Counted from the stretch's first letter, positions 1 through 8,100 are shown. The stretch is 64,000 bases of DNA from Propionibacteriaceae bacterium (GCA_025965155.1 JAOPXN010000026.1:19718-83717); one strand, 5' to 3'. Numbers and translations are program-made. Notes: a model not told the origin generated them from the sequence alone.

Positions 1-1029
1 CCTGACCGGCGCCACCGACCGGTCACCGTCCGCAGGCAGCATCACCGGCCGGTCCTCGGCATCGACAAAGGCGCTGCTACCCGCAACCGGGTAGGCGATC
101 ACCAGTCCCGGATCACCCAACGCCCTGGCCAGCGCGAACCGCAGCTCGGCGGGGTGCATGGCCCGCATCCCCCGGAGCAGCTCAACCAGGCCGCCGCGCG
201 CCAAACGGGACCGCAGCAGCCCGGTAAGGAACGCCACCGGGATCACGACAACGAAGATCGCGAGGATCCAGAAGACCGCTTGCGGCAGTCGGACTCCGAC
301 AAGACCGGCGCTCAGCACAGCCATGAAGAACAGCAGCCACACGCTTCCGGCCAGACTCGGGAGCAGCGCGCGCCGCCCCGGCGGCGATGCCTTGAGCCAT
401 CTTGCTGCAACCACCGTGGCGACGATGACGGAGATCGGAAGATTCAGCGCGCGGTAGACGGTGTCGATGGCACCGGCGATAGGCGCATCCGGCCGGACCA
501 ACAAGAGGTTGCCCTCCACCACGGCGAACATCAGCGAGAGCGGCGTGACCACGAGCAGATCCACCGCAACGGCACCGACGAGGAACCGGTCCATCCGCGT
601 CCGCAACCGCCCACCGCTCAGGAACGTCAACAGGATGGCGACCAAAAAGAGCAGCCACACGTTCCGGAACAACAAACCCGCTGTCCGCAGGACTGGTGAC
701 TCGAACTGAAGAAGCAAGGGTGAGGCCAGGAACGCAAAGCCGGTCGCTGTCATCAGCCGACCGCTGTAATTGTCGGGACGCCGCCGCCACGCCACCAGCC
801 CGCACGCTGCGAACAACCCGCCGACGATCCGGAAGACGACAAGCACGGGCACGAGGGGCGCTACCGGACCGTTCACGAGGAAATGAACGAGCACCCAGAC
901 CTCGGCCGAGACGAACATGCACCATGCCACGATCCAGAACGCGAGGTGACGCTCGGGGGCCGTAAAGCGGCGTGCGACTCGCGCGCTGCTGGAACTGAGC
1001 GAAGCTGTGACCCGCCCGCCCGTCGTCAT
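1..1029 (-). CDS. Sensor histidine kinase-like membrane protein, N-terminal part (cut by window edge)
   Basis: This reading frame is not in the ORF track because it runs open off the left edge; I translated it by hand from an ATG at 1029 (MTTGGRVTAS) through 343 codons without a stop. The visible part is a string of hydrophobic stretches: roughly residues 31-55, 60-80, 90-105, 120-140, 150-175, 195-215 and 230-260, joined by short basic loops. After the last segment comes a soluble piece (ELLRGMRAMHPAELRFALARAL, then GLVIAYP) resembling the linker before the catalytic part of actinobacterial sensor kinases with multi-pass N-terminal domains. The dimerisation (DHp) and ATPase domains would lie outside the window, so the kinase call is inferred from architecture. 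The tracked ORF at 182-1036 is an arginine-rich shadow of this gene. An unrelated polytopic membrane protein remains possible. Confidence 0.6.
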   Translation of the reverse strand, partial: MTTGGRVTASLSSSSARVARRFTAPERHLAFWIVAWCMFVSAEVWVLVHFLVNGPVAPLVPVLVVFRIVGGLFAACGLVAWRRRPDNYSGRLMTATGFAFLASPLLLQFESPVLRTAGLLFRNVWLLFLVAILLTFLSGGRLRTRMDRFLVGAVAVDLLVVTPLSLMFAVVEGNLLLVRPDAPIAGAIDTVYRALNLPISVIVATVVAARWLKASPPGRRALLPSLAGSVWLLFFMAVLSAGLVGVRLPQAVFWILAIFVVVIPVAFLTGLLRSRLARGGLVELLRGMRAMHPAELRFALARALGDPGLVIAYPVAGSSAFVDAEDRPVMLPADGDRSVAPVR

Positions 1030-1546
1030 CGTGCACAGCCGATCATTGGCAGGCTCCTCGGCGCAGAGCCAGCGCCCGCGTAGCGGCCAGGCATGCTGCT
1101 AGATGAACGACTTTAGCTCAGCTCATCCTCACACGGGTCGCGGCATAGCGGGCCGTTCCTGGCCGTCAGATGTCGTGACTTCTGGCTCGCCTGACCCGGG
1201 CGTCCGTGCACGTTATCGGCTGCCGCTCGCACAACCCGCCGGGACGGCCGAATACAGACGGGGCTACCTCAGGGTCACGCTCTTGTGCCAGACCTGCGCA
1301 CGCATGAGCGCAAGCCTTCGCTCCCCGCATAGCGATTAGCAGGACCTGCGGGTGTCGTAGGTCTCCGGTCACCGGTACACATTGCCGAACCAGTCCTGCG
1401 GGACAGGGCTGAGCGTGGGAACCAGGCCGGGGGAGTGTCTCGTGGCTGTGCCGCAAGAGGGTACGGTGCCGCCCCCTCGGCCGGCTGGCCGCCGAGCCTT
1501 ACTTCAGCGGCGCCCGCAAGTGACCCGCCTCGCTAGGGTTCCCCCT
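1030..1546. other. Intergenic region, no supported gene
   Basis: About 520 bases between the divergently oriented sensor-kinase-like gene and the nucleotidyltransferase gene. The ORFs listed here (1103-1339 plus, 1166-1456 minus, and the first 55 codons of 1382-2410) have no recognisable domains and a composition typical of out-of-frame GC-rich DNA. Promoters for both flanking genes should lie here, but I cannot assign -10/-35 boxes with confidence. Confidence 0.4.
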
Positions 1547-2410
1547 GTGGCGAGTGATCAGAGGATCGATGCGACTCCTGGGGATCTGACCCCGTATCGA
1601 GAACTAGATGAGGTGCTGATCGGGTACGCCCGCACATCGCGTGCTGTGCTGCGGGACAACTTCGTCGGCCTCTATCCGCTTGGCTCACTGGCGATCGGCG
1701 ACTTCGACCTGACGAGCGACGTCGACTTCATGATCGTCACCGACAACGAGCTGACCCGCGACGAGGTCGACGGTGTTCAATCCGCCCACACCGGGCTGAT
1801 CGCCCAGCACACCCGCTGGGTGAAACATTTGGAGTACTCAGTCTTCCCACTGCAGACGTTGGCAGAGAAGTCTTCACCGTACGGGCCGGCTGGGCGCAAC
1901 GACTCGGCGGCACGGCATCTCTGGTACTTCGTCAACGGCGGCTCGACGATCGAGAGGTCCGACCACGACAACACGCTCGTGACACGCTGGACCTTGCGCT
2001 ACAGGAGTAAGGCGGTGGTCGGCCCTGAGCCAGCAGCTTTCGCGCCCGACGTGACAGCGGATGAACTCCGTCGAGAGATCAGGAACTCGATCCTCGGGTG
2101 GGAGGCTTTATTCACACCCGATTCCCCGTACAACAACCGCTTCCATCAGGTCTTCTTCGTCCTCAACAACTGTCGCGCACTACAAGACCTGCACGAAGGC
2201 AGGATTACCTCCAAGCGAGAGGGCGTGAACTGGGCCAAACAGCACCTTGATCCTCAATGGCACACGCTTATTGACTACTGCTGGCAGGAACGGCTCGATA
2301 CCGGAATCAACGTATCGCAACCAGCCAATCCGCAGGCTTTCGAGCAGACCGTCGCCTTTATCGAGTACACGACGCGTCTGGCCGAGAGGTACGAGCTGCC
2401 GAACGACTAG
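1547..2410 (+). CDS. Aminoglycoside adenylyltransferase-like nucleotidyltransferase
   Basis: Predicted 287-residue soluble nucleotidyltransferase. The N-terminal half carries the Pol-beta-type active-site signature: GSLAIGDFDLTSDVDFMIV has the G-S pair followed by a D-x-D pair that would bind metal and nucleotide. The C-terminal half (about residues 150-287) is helical and resembles the substrate-binding half of ANT(3'')-type enzymes and related DUF4111 proteins. That family transfers AMP to a hydroxyl of streptomycin/spectinomycin-like compounds; chromosomal actinobacterial members often have no proven resistance role. The track starts at 1382, but its first 55 codons look noncoding. I prefer the GTG at 1547 (VASDQRIDATPG), preceded by AGGG at suitable spacing and leading straight into conserved sequence. 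It stands alone, with no resistance partner or mobile element next to it. Confidence 0.7.
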   Translation: MASDQRIDATPGDLTPYRELDEVLIGYARTSRAVLRDNFVGLYPLGSLAIGDFDLTSDVDFMIVTDNELTRDEVDGVQSAHTGLIAQHTRWVKHLEYSVFPLQTLAEKSSPYGPAGRNDSAARHLWYFVNGGSTIERSDHDNTLVTRWTLRYRSKAVVGPEPAAFAPDVTADELRREIRNSILGWEALFTPDSPYNNRFHQVFFVLNNCRALQDLHEGRITSKREGVNWAKQHLDPQWHTLIDYCWQERLDTGINVSQPANPQAFEQTVAFIEYTTRLAERYELPND

Positions 2411-2506
2411 CGACCCGTCTCGCTTCGCAATGGAGCAGCGGACCTCCCACGGCCCGCTTCGGTCAAGGGACCGGCTTACCGGGGCTCCGGGCCGTATGCG
2501 AGCGCG

Positions 2507-2920
2507 TCAGGGTGTGATCACGGCAACCGGGAACTTGCGGTCGGTCTTTGTCTCGTAGTCCGCCGCGTCCGGCCAGTATTCGCGCCAAATGCGGTAGAGC
2601 TCGGCCCAGTCCTCGTCCCGATCCGGGCGGACGACGCGGTGCCTAGCCTCCAGGGTCTTCGACCCGAGCTCTATGGTCACCGGGCGGTCGAGGGCCTCCA
2701 GGTTGGCCACCCATTGCGGGTCTTCCGGCGCGCCACCGGCGGTGCCGCAGATCACGTACGCGTCGCCGTGCGGGGCGGCGACCAGCGGGTGAACGGTGAC
2801 CTTGCCGGTCTTCCGGCCCGGGGTGTGCAGCAGGAGCGTTGTCTTGCCCTCCCAGTGCCCCCAAAGCACGCCATCGTTCGCGCGGAACTGCTCGATCACC
2901 GCGTCATTCCACGAAGCCAT
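2507..2920 (-). CDS. Ddn-family (nitroreductase / deazaflavin-dependent) F420H2-dependent oxidoreductase
   Basis: A 137-residue protein with features of the split-beta-barrel Ddn family (PF04075): LLLHTPGRKTGKVTVHPL in the first third, where the G-R-K-T-G turn contacts the F420 phosphate in this family; then YVICGTAGGAPEDPQWVANL, the usual G-G-x3-P-x-W-x2-N-L stretch; and a C-terminal EYWPDAADYETKTDR-type ending close to the Y-x2-Y motif. Members use reduced F420 to reduce quinones, nitroaromatics or enones; the physiological substrate here is unknown. The ATG at 2920 gives a normal family length. The cofC gene at 36 kb supports F420 being made in this organism. It is monocistronic and convergent with the nucleotidyltransferase gene. 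Confidence 0.8.
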   Translation of the reverse strand: MASWNDAVIEQFRANDGVLWGHWEGKTTLLLHTPGRKTGKVTVHPLVAAPHGDAYVICGTAGGAPEDPQWVANLEALDRPVTIELGSKTLEARHRVVRPDRDEDWAELYRIWREYWPDAADYETKTDRKFPVAVITP

Positions 2921-3487
2921 AGTGCCGACGCTACCGCCCGCGGCGGCGCCTGTGGTGGTGTTGGTCGTCCCTCGCCAGGTTTGACCACTACGACCCGATT
3001 CACGAGACTCATGCGCACAGCGACGCGTCTGCCGACGAGAGTCTCTAGCTGCGACGTTCCGGTTGCCCTTGACCTGCCGGTGGCTGCCTTGGTCATCGCC
3101 ACCCTCGCTGTCCGTGAAGGCGAGGAACTGTCGGCCAAGGCCAGTCCGCCGTTCTCACAAGACGGTCCGCGGGCGGAGCCGTTCTTCAATAGCCCGGCGG
3201 TTTACGGCAAGCTTTCTCACGTCCCCTCCCGGTCGAAGACGTGCCGCGGATCGGCTCAGCGGGAGTGGAGGGGCTGGGACGTGCGCAGCGATGTCACGAC
3301 GTCACGGATGGCCTGGGAGGCGGCTCCGGAGGCGGCCTCAACATCGTCCCATGGCGGAGTCTTCGAGGGACTGTCGGCTGCGAGCACTCCTCGGGACTAT
3401 CGGGCGAATACCCGGCTCCGGATGGCTGGCGAACGTAGCGGGAAGGAAGGGCCGAGGTTAAATGGCTGAGCTGGAGGGAGTTCGACG
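2921..3487. other. Intergenic region, no supported gene
   Basis: About 570 bases between the divergent Ddn-type gene and the FG-GAP gene. Several overlapping ORFs exist on both strands (2639-3469, 3063-3461, 3241-3438, 2896-3189) but none shows a domain, a good ribosome site or consistent codon bias. The last 20 bases hold the ribosome site of the next gene (GGAGGGA). Confidence 0.4.
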
Positions 3488-4945
3488 ATGAGACCAAAGC
3501 TGAGCTGGCCGGCAGCTGCGGTGCTGGGGGCCGTGGCTCTGATCCCCTACGGAGCGGCCGCGGCTGCCTCGGCCGCGTACCCCGCCGCTCTCACCGCATC
3601 CGTCTGCAAGGACGATTATGGCGCAGACTTCGACGGTGACGGCCGACCCGATGTTGCCGTGGGGGTGCCGGGCGAGGACCGCGGCACGGTGTCCGACGCG
3701 GGCGCTGTTGAGGTCCGCTACCTCTGTGGCAGCCAGACCGCGCAGGCGCTGGTGCTGCCGAGGGCGCACGCCCACGATCGTTTCGGCACTGCGCTGGCGG
3801 TCGGTACGCTGAACGGCGACAGGTATCTGGACCTCGCCGTCGGGGTACCGGGATTGGACGTGCACGGTCATCGCGACGCCGGTGGCGTCGCCCTCTTCTA
3901 CGGCTCCGCGAAGGGGCTGCGGTACGCCAAGACGCTGACCCAGGCCAGCGCCCACGTTGGCGGGTCCGTCCAGGCGAACGCCCGCTTCGGCCAGACGCTG
4001 TCAATCACCGGCGACCAGCCCGACAGGCTCGCCACGCTGCGGATCGGTGAACCCGGCCGGACCGTCGCCGGGCATCGGGGGGCCGGCGGCTACGTCGACC
4101 ACGCGCTCCGGAATGGCCGGTACGTAGCGGCCAACTCGGGCCAGGTCACCCTTGCCACGCCCGGCGTGCCTGGGTCGCCACGGACCGGTGACGCGCTGGG
4201 AGCCGCCCTCTACTCCAACTTCCGTGTTGGCATTCCCCACCGAACGGTAAACGGGGCACCGGAGGCCGGAGCCGTACTCATCACGCCGCACGGGCGGCGG
4301 CCGACCATGCTCACCCAGGCCAGCCCCGGAGTGCCCGGCACGCCGGAGCCCGGGGACCACTTCGGTGCCTCGTTGGCCCAGGGCTGGGTCGGGGTGCCCG
4401 GCGAATCGGTCGGCTCGGTGGCACGCGCGGGTATCGCGGAGCGGCCAGCCTCGGTCGCGAGTGAGTCGGTTGTGCTCGACCAGCATGACGCCGACCCTTC
4501 GCAGGTGGTCGAGGCCGGCGACCGCTTCGGCGCCGCGCTGACCGAGACCGGTGTGGTGGTGGACGACACCGAGTGGTCGCCGCGGCAGCTGCTGGTCGGC
4601 TCCCCCGGTCAGGACGTCGCCGGTCACGCCGACGCCGGCACGGTGAGCGTCGTCGGCGAGTCGTCCGATCCTGACGGTGGCCCTTTCGTCCTCGGCGCCC
4701 CCTACGGCGAGCTACAGCCTGCCAAGCCTGTCACCGACGCCCGCTTCGGATCGGTGCTGGGGCGGAACGGGCTGCGGACTGTGCAAGTCGGTGCCGTCGG
4801 AGCGGCCGGCGGCCAGCTGTCGCTGTTCGTCGCACCCGGCCGGTACGACGCCCTGCCGACGCGCGTCGCCACCCTGACCCAGGTGGCCGGGACCCCCGAG
4901 AGCGGCGACCGCTACGGCGGGGCCGTCGCGCTCAGCCCGGTCTGA
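3488..4945 (+). CDS. Secreted FG-GAP (integrin alpha-type) repeat protein
   Basis: A 485-residue exported protein. Residues 1-28 form a signal peptide (basic start, hydrophobic core PAAAVLGAVALIPYGAAAAA, Ala-rich cleavage zone). The mature part is a run of FG-GAP repeats: calcium-binding loops such as DFDGDGRPDVAVGVPGEDRG and LNGDRYLDLAVGVPG, with recurring GDRFG/GDHFG/ARFG starts spaced about 60 residues, as in a seven-bladed beta-propeller. Such propellers in actinomycete secreted proteins are generally thought to bind ligands or the cell surface; no enzyme domain is fused here. GGAGGGA 7 bases before the ATG sets the start. The gene is monocistronic. A second VCBS/FG-GAP protein lies 3.3 kb downstream, across the IS element. 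Confidence 0.8.
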   Translation: MRPKLSWPAAAVLGAVALIPYGAAAAASAAYPAALTASVCKDDYGADFDGDGRPDVAVGVPGEDRGTVSDAGAVEVRYLCGSQTAQALVLPRAHAHDRFGTALAVGTLNGDRYLDLAVGVPGLDVHGHRDAGGVALFYGSAKGLRYAKTLTQASAHVGGSVQANARFGQTLSITGDQPDRLATLRIGEPGRTVAGHRGAGGYVDHALRNGRYVAANSGQVTLATPGVPGSPRTGDALGAALYSNFRVGIPHRTVNGAPEAGAVLITPHGRRPTMLTQASPGVPGTPEPGDHFGASLAQGWVGVPGESVGSVARAGIAERPASVASESVVLDQHDADPSQVVEAGDRFGAALTETGVVVDDTEWSPRQLLVGSPGQDVAGHADAGTVSVVGESSDPDGGPFVLGAPYGELQPAKPVTDARFGSVLGRNGLRTVQVGAVGAAGGQLSLFVAPGRYDALPTRVATLTQVAGTPESGDRYGGAVALSPV

Positions 4946-5180
4946 CCCGTCCCCTACTCCACCCGCAGCACCCCGTCGGGTGGCCACCGATGTCTTCGTC
5001 CCAGGGCGACGACCATACCGCTGCCGCTGTGCGGGCCCTGCTTGTGCGCGGGCATAGATGGACGGCGGGCACGTACCCAGCATCGATCGGAGGTCAGTCG
5101 AGCACGTGTCCTGCAGATCCGTGGCCGGGAGGGATGTTGGCCACCACTGAGCCACCCAGGCTTCCCAAGAATCGAAGCCG

Positions 5181-5186
5181 ACTAGT
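5181..5186. repeat. IS481 target-site duplication, left copy (ACTAGT)
   Basis: Direct repeat partner of 6249-6254. It fits the NCTAGN target of IS481. Its CTAG core also provides the stop codon of the transposase gene. Confidence 0.9.
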
Positions 5187-6138
5187 TGTACTGCCCGGAC
5201 AGGTTGGTGACGCGGCTGGCTGGTGGTTGGCCGCCGAGTGCGGTGTGGCCGCGATGGTGATTGTAGTCGTGGAGCCAGTCGGCGAAGGCGGCGACGCGGT
5301 CGGCTTCGGTGGCGTAGGGGTGCGCGTAGGCCCATTCGTTGAGCAGGGTCCGGTTGAACCGCTCCACCTTGCCGTTGGTCTGTGGCCGGTAGGGGCGGGT
5401 CCGTTTGTGGCTGATCTGGTCGCCGAGCGCGGCGGCGAACAGCTGGGAGACGTAGCAGCCGCCGTTGTCGGTCAGGACCCGGCGGACGGTGATCCCGCAG
5501 CCGGCGAAGTAGGCGTTGGCGCGGGTCCAGAATGCGGCCGCGGTCTCCTTCTTCTCGTCGGTGAGGATCTCGCTGTAGGCGAGCCGGGAGTGGTCGTCGA
5601 CGGCGTTGTGGAGGTAGGCGTAGCCGGGCCGTGACCGGCCGGCGTTGCTCTTGCTGGTCGCCCGGTCGGTGAACCGGTGCCCGCCACCGGCGGAGATCCG
5701 GCCAAGCTTTTTGATGTCGACGTGGACCAGGTCGCCCGGCGTGGGCCATTCGTAGCGCCGGATCACCCGGCCGGTGCCGCGGTCGAGCCAGGACAGCCGT
5801 GCCAGCCGGTAACGCCGCAGCACCCGGTGCACCGTGGACGGGTTCAGTCCCAGCAGGTACCCGATCCGGGCCGGCCCCCAGCGACGGAGCAGTCGGATCT
5901 TGATGATCCGCCGCTCGGTCCGCGTCGGGGTCCGGGTCGGACAACGGTGCGGACGGCTGGACCGGTCGCTCATCGCGGCGACACCGCCGCACCGATACCG
6001 GCCCGCCCATCGGGCCGCGGTGGTGGCAGACACCTGGAAACGCTCAGCGGCCCGCCGCAGCGGCCACCCATCCTCCACAACACACCGAGCCAGCATCAGC
6101 CGACCACGCGGACTGAGCGTGGCATTACCGTGAGACAT
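5182..6138 (-). CDS. IS481-family transposase
   Basis: A 318-residue DDE transposase. Residues about 1-110 hold two helix-turn-helix units (AAERFQVSATTAARWAGRY, then IGYLLGLNPSTVHRVLRRY). The rve-type integrase core follows: first Asp in HVDIKKLG, DDHSRLAYSE, second Asp in LTDNGGCY, and the Glu in NGKVERFNRTLLNEW. The track starts at 6186, but the ATG at 6138 (MSHGNATLSPRGR) directly follows a GGAGG ribosome site and matches family starts. The frame runs out of the inverted repeat: the codons TAC-AAC-TAG span the element boundary, so the TAG stop lies in the target duplication. The gene looks intact. Upstream, the ribosome site is buried in a long hairpin (see 6139-6198). Confidence 0.92.
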   Translation of the reverse strand: MSHGNATLSPRGRLMLARCVVEDGWPLRRAAERFQVSATTAARWAGRYRCGGVAAMSDRSSRPHRCPTRTPTRTERRIIKIRLLRRWGPARIGYLLGLNPSTVHRVLRRYRLARLSWLDRGTGRVIRRYEWPTPGDLVHVDIKKLGRISAGGGHRFTDRATSKSNAGRSRPGYAYLHNAVDDHSRLAYSEILTDEKKETAAAFWTRANAYFAGCGITVRRVLTDNGGCYVSQLFAAALGDQISHKRTRPYRPQTNGKVERFNRTLLNEWAYAHPYATEADRVAAFADWLHDYNHHRGHTALGGQPPASRVTNLSGQYN

Positions 6139-6248
6139 GAAGACCTCCGAGACGTGGGACGGAACCTTAGGCAGTTCCACCCTCACTCGGAGGTCTTCCC
6201 CATGTCACCCCGCCATGCCGGGCGTTACCAACCTCTGTGGTCAGTACA
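5187..6248 (-). mobile_element. Complete IS481-family insertion sequence (about 1062 bp) with 6-bp target duplication
   Basis: The ends are imperfect inverted repeats: the left starts TGTACTGCCCGGACAGGTTG and the right, read inward on the other strand, TGTACTGACCACAGAGGTTG. Similarity fades after about 27 bases. ACTAGT flanks the element directly on both sides (5181-5186 and 6249-6254), a perfect 6-bp duplication. IS481 of Bordetella is known to insert at NCTAGN hexamers with 6-bp duplications and to be about 1.05 kb, so size, ends and target all agree. Intact ends, duplication and transposase suggest a recent insertion. It sits between the FG-GAP gene and the S51-type peptidase gene and interrupts no recognisable gene. 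Confidence 0.9.
6139..6198 (-). promoter_or_regulatory. Hairpin sequestering the transposase ribosome-binding site
   Basis: On the transcribed strand GAAGACCTCCGAG pairs perfectly with CTCGGAGGTCTTC (13 bp). The second arm contains the GGAGG ribosome site and ends directly before the ATG. A smaller stem (GGAAC...GTTCC) lies in the loop. A transcript entering from outside the element would fold and hide the ribosome site, whereas one starting inside could lack the first arm. Such read-through protection is established for IS10 and IS50; for this element it is inference. Confidence 0.65.
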
Positions 6249-6254
6249 ACTAGT
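6249..6254. repeat. IS481 target-site duplication, right copy (ACTAGT)
   Basis: Identical to the hexamer at 5181-5186, directly abutting the right inverted repeat. Confidence 0.9.
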
Positions 6255-6441
6255 GCCCTGCGCCGTCGATCGGGTACTCGTAGGAGAGCTCGCCTCGGCC
6301 GGGGAGTCTACCGACACCGAACGAGCGCCGGCCGGACGCACAGCCGCTGCGGAAATCACCTCGGACCGGGTGGCGAAGGAGGGTTGTTCGCGTGATGCCG
6401 ATCACCGCGAATGCACCACGTACCCCCGATATCCTGCGCAA

Positions 6442-7185
6442 GTGAGCACCCACCTGATCGGCGGCGGCCGCGACGAGGCCCAGTGGCCCGCGCTCTACAC
6501 CACGTTCCTTCATGAGGCCACCGACCGGGGGAGGACCCACGGGTGCGCCGTCCCCACGATCGCAGTCGTCGTCGTGCACGCCGGCGACGACGAGTCAGCG
6601 GGGGGAGAGGCCGTCGCCCGGTTCACCGCCGCGGTCAGCGGCCGGGGGCCGGCGAACGTCCGACCTCTCATCGTCGTCGAGGGTGGCCAGCTCCACCCCT
6701 CCGGACTGCACGGACTCGACGCCGTCCTGGTCGCCGGTGGGCTAACTCCCGCCTACGCGCACGCCCTACAGCCGGTCATGGCCGAGATTGTGGCGCTCGT
6801 CAAGGGAGGAATCCCGTACCTGGGCTTCTCCGCCGGCGCCGCCATAGCCGCCAGACGTGCCATCATCGGCGGCTACCTTCAGAATGGGATCGCCATCTGC
6901 CACGAGGACAACGCCGAAGACCTAGACGAGCTAACCGTGGTCGACGGCCTCGGACTGGTCGATTTCACCGTCGACGTCCACGCCGCCCAGTGGGGCAACG
7001 CGACCCGCCTGATGGCCGCGGTCCAAACGGGCGCCGTGGAACGGGGCGTAGCAGTCGATGAGAACACACTCCTCCTAGTCGACACCGACTCCACCACCCA
7101 GCGCGTAGCGGGCGCCGGCCGCCTCTGGTGGGTGTCCAGGCAAGGCCACGACCTGGTGGTGCGACTCGAAGGCACAGGCCTCTGA
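6442..7185 (+). CDS. Peptidase S51 / cyanophycinase-like (type 1 glutamine amidotransferase-like) protein
   Basis: A 247-residue cytoplasmic protein of the S51 (dipeptidase E / cyanophycinase) clan. Visible features are VLVAGGLTPAYAHAL, the G-G-x-T segment lining the active site, and PYLGFSAGAAIAARRA, the nucleophile elbow G-x-S-A-G with the catalytic Ser at about residue 136. A His in IAICHEDNAEDLDEL or DVHAAQWGN may complete the dyad. The family cleaves Asp-X dipeptides or cyanophycin; no cyanophycin synthetase is nearby, so the substrate is open. The tracked ORF from 5677 reads through the IS; the GTG at 6442 (VSTHLIGGG) is the first start outside it and opens conserved sequence. Its promoter region is the 190 bases between the IS and the gene, so the insertion may have altered expression. 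Confidence 0.72.
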   Translation: MSTHLIGGGRDEAQWPALYTTFLHEATDRGRTHGCAVPTIAVVVVHAGDDESAGGEAVARFTAAVSGRGPANVRPLIVVEGGQLHPSGLHGLDAVLVAGGLTPAYAHALQPVMAEIVALVKGGIPYLGFSAGAAIAARRAIIGGYLQNGIAICHEDNAEDLDELTVVDGLGLVDFTVDVHAAQWGNATRLMAAVQTGAVERGVAVDENTLLLVDTDSTTQRVAGAGRLWWVSRQGHDLVVRLEGTGL

Positions 7186-7293
7186 CGAACTGGCGAACTC
7201 CTCTCCGAGCCGCCGCATCCCCAGACCTGGTCGAGGTACGTCTGCACCGCCACTACCGCCGGCAGCTGCAGGTCGGCAGATCCGTGACACTTG

Positions 7294-7803
7294 TCATCCC
7301 TGAACGCGCTCACCTGCACCCGGAGGTTTTCGCCCGCGCACGGCGAGCTTGGCGGCGTGGCGTCTCCCATCCTGTGGAACATCGCAGTACAGCAGCGGAG
7401 GCAGATCGGTTGCAGCGCACGCCTCCTGCAGTACCTCATATACCTCTGGGAACCGCTCCCGTAGTTCGCTGTGCGCCCGGTCGACCTTGATGATCGCATC
7501 GGGGTGCTGCACCAAGTCGTAGCGTCCAAGCTGGGTCGCTTCGACCGACGCCAACGCCGCGGCGTCGTGCCAACCCTTCAGCAGCTTCTTCACTCCTGCT
7601 CGCCTCAGGGCGGCCGGATCGAGTAGCCAGTCCGAACCCTTGGCCGCCTCCGTATCGGTCTCGACGAGGATGTTTTGTATAAGGCGCCTGTGCTTGCCGG
7701 CCTGGCTTTCCGCCATCTCCAGCATGCCGGCGCGGAGCGATCGGCTGCCGGACAGTTCTTCCACAGCGTAGGAGACCAGATCAGTGGCCTTCCTAATCTT
7801 CAC
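7294..7803 (-). CDS. Hypothetical protein (169 aa), possibly nucleoid- or conflict-related; family not recognised
   Basis: I do not recognise this family. The frame has good coding character (G/C in third positions, GAGGCGG ribosome site just before the GTG at 7803). The protein is soluble and mixed-charge. It begins MKIRKATDLVSYAVEELSGS, continues with predicted helices (LRAGMLEMAESQAGKHRRL), then a WLLDPAALRRAGVKKLLKGW segment and HPDAIIKVDRAHSELRERFP, and ends in a short basic tail. No catalytic motif, signal peptide or membrane segment is visible. It lies convergent with the S51-type peptidase gene and next to the hemE remnant, in a region of mobile and decayed DNA. Confidence 0.5.
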   Translation of the reverse strand: MKIRKATDLVSYAVEELSGSRSLRAGMLEMAESQAGKHRRLIQNILVETDTEAAKGSDWLLDPAALRRAGVKKLLKGWHDAAALASVEATQLGRYDLVQHPDAIIKVDRAHSELRERFPEVYEVLQEACAATDLPPLLYCDVPQDGRRHAAKLAVRGRKPPGAGERVQG

Positions 7804-7924
7804 ACCGCCTCACGCTAGCGCGCGTCGCGGCTTTGCGGGAACCCGCCTTCGGATCTCCACCGGGAGATCCGTCGACTAACGACAGGGACAGCCTGACAAC
7901 CCCGCCTGCCGGCGCCCGGCGGCC

Positions 7925-8100
7925 CCGGGGGTCAGCCCTGCGGGTCGCCAGCGGGTAAGCCTGGACGAACCCGGTCAGCCGCCGCAGCTGGTGGGATCGG
8001 TCGAGGAATGACGCCGTGGCCGAGGTTGAAGACGTGACCGCGAGCGGTTTCCGGGCTACTTCGACCTCGCGGCGCCAAGTCCGCTGGGGTCGCCGAGCGG
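7925..8100 (-). pseudogene. hemE: Decayed C-terminal remnant of uroporphyrinogen decarboxylase
   Basis: On the minus strand around 8011-8038 the sequence encodes GHVFNLGHGVIP, a hallmark of the HemE C-terminus (G-H-[IV]-F-N-L-G-H-G-[IV]-L-P). On either side the similarity jumps between frames: PADLAPR lies in one frame, REVEVARKPLA in a second, the hallmark in the first again, and SHQLRRLTGFVQAYPL (like the closing helix of HemE) in the second. At least two indels are needed to join them. No other part of HemE is present, so this is a fragment of about 60 codons, not a gene. Its source could be a duplication or a transferred piece of the organism's own hemE, which is outside the window. Confidence 0.62.

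Noticed and set aside
182-1036. 284-aa minus-strand ORF in the track
   Set aside because: Arginine-rich, no domain; it is a shadow of the real sensor-kinase-like frame that runs from 1029 off the window edge.
2639-3469. 276-aa plus-strand ORF
   Set aside because: Starts antisense to the Ddn-type gene and has no domain in the intergenic part.
4712-6010. 432-aa minus-strand ORF over the IS
   Set aside because: Out-of-frame reading of the transposase gene; HTH and DDE motifs are in the other frame.
5677-6441. N-terminal 255 residues of the tracked 502-aa ORF
   Set aside because: Reads antisense through the IS element; the S51-type protein starts at 6442.
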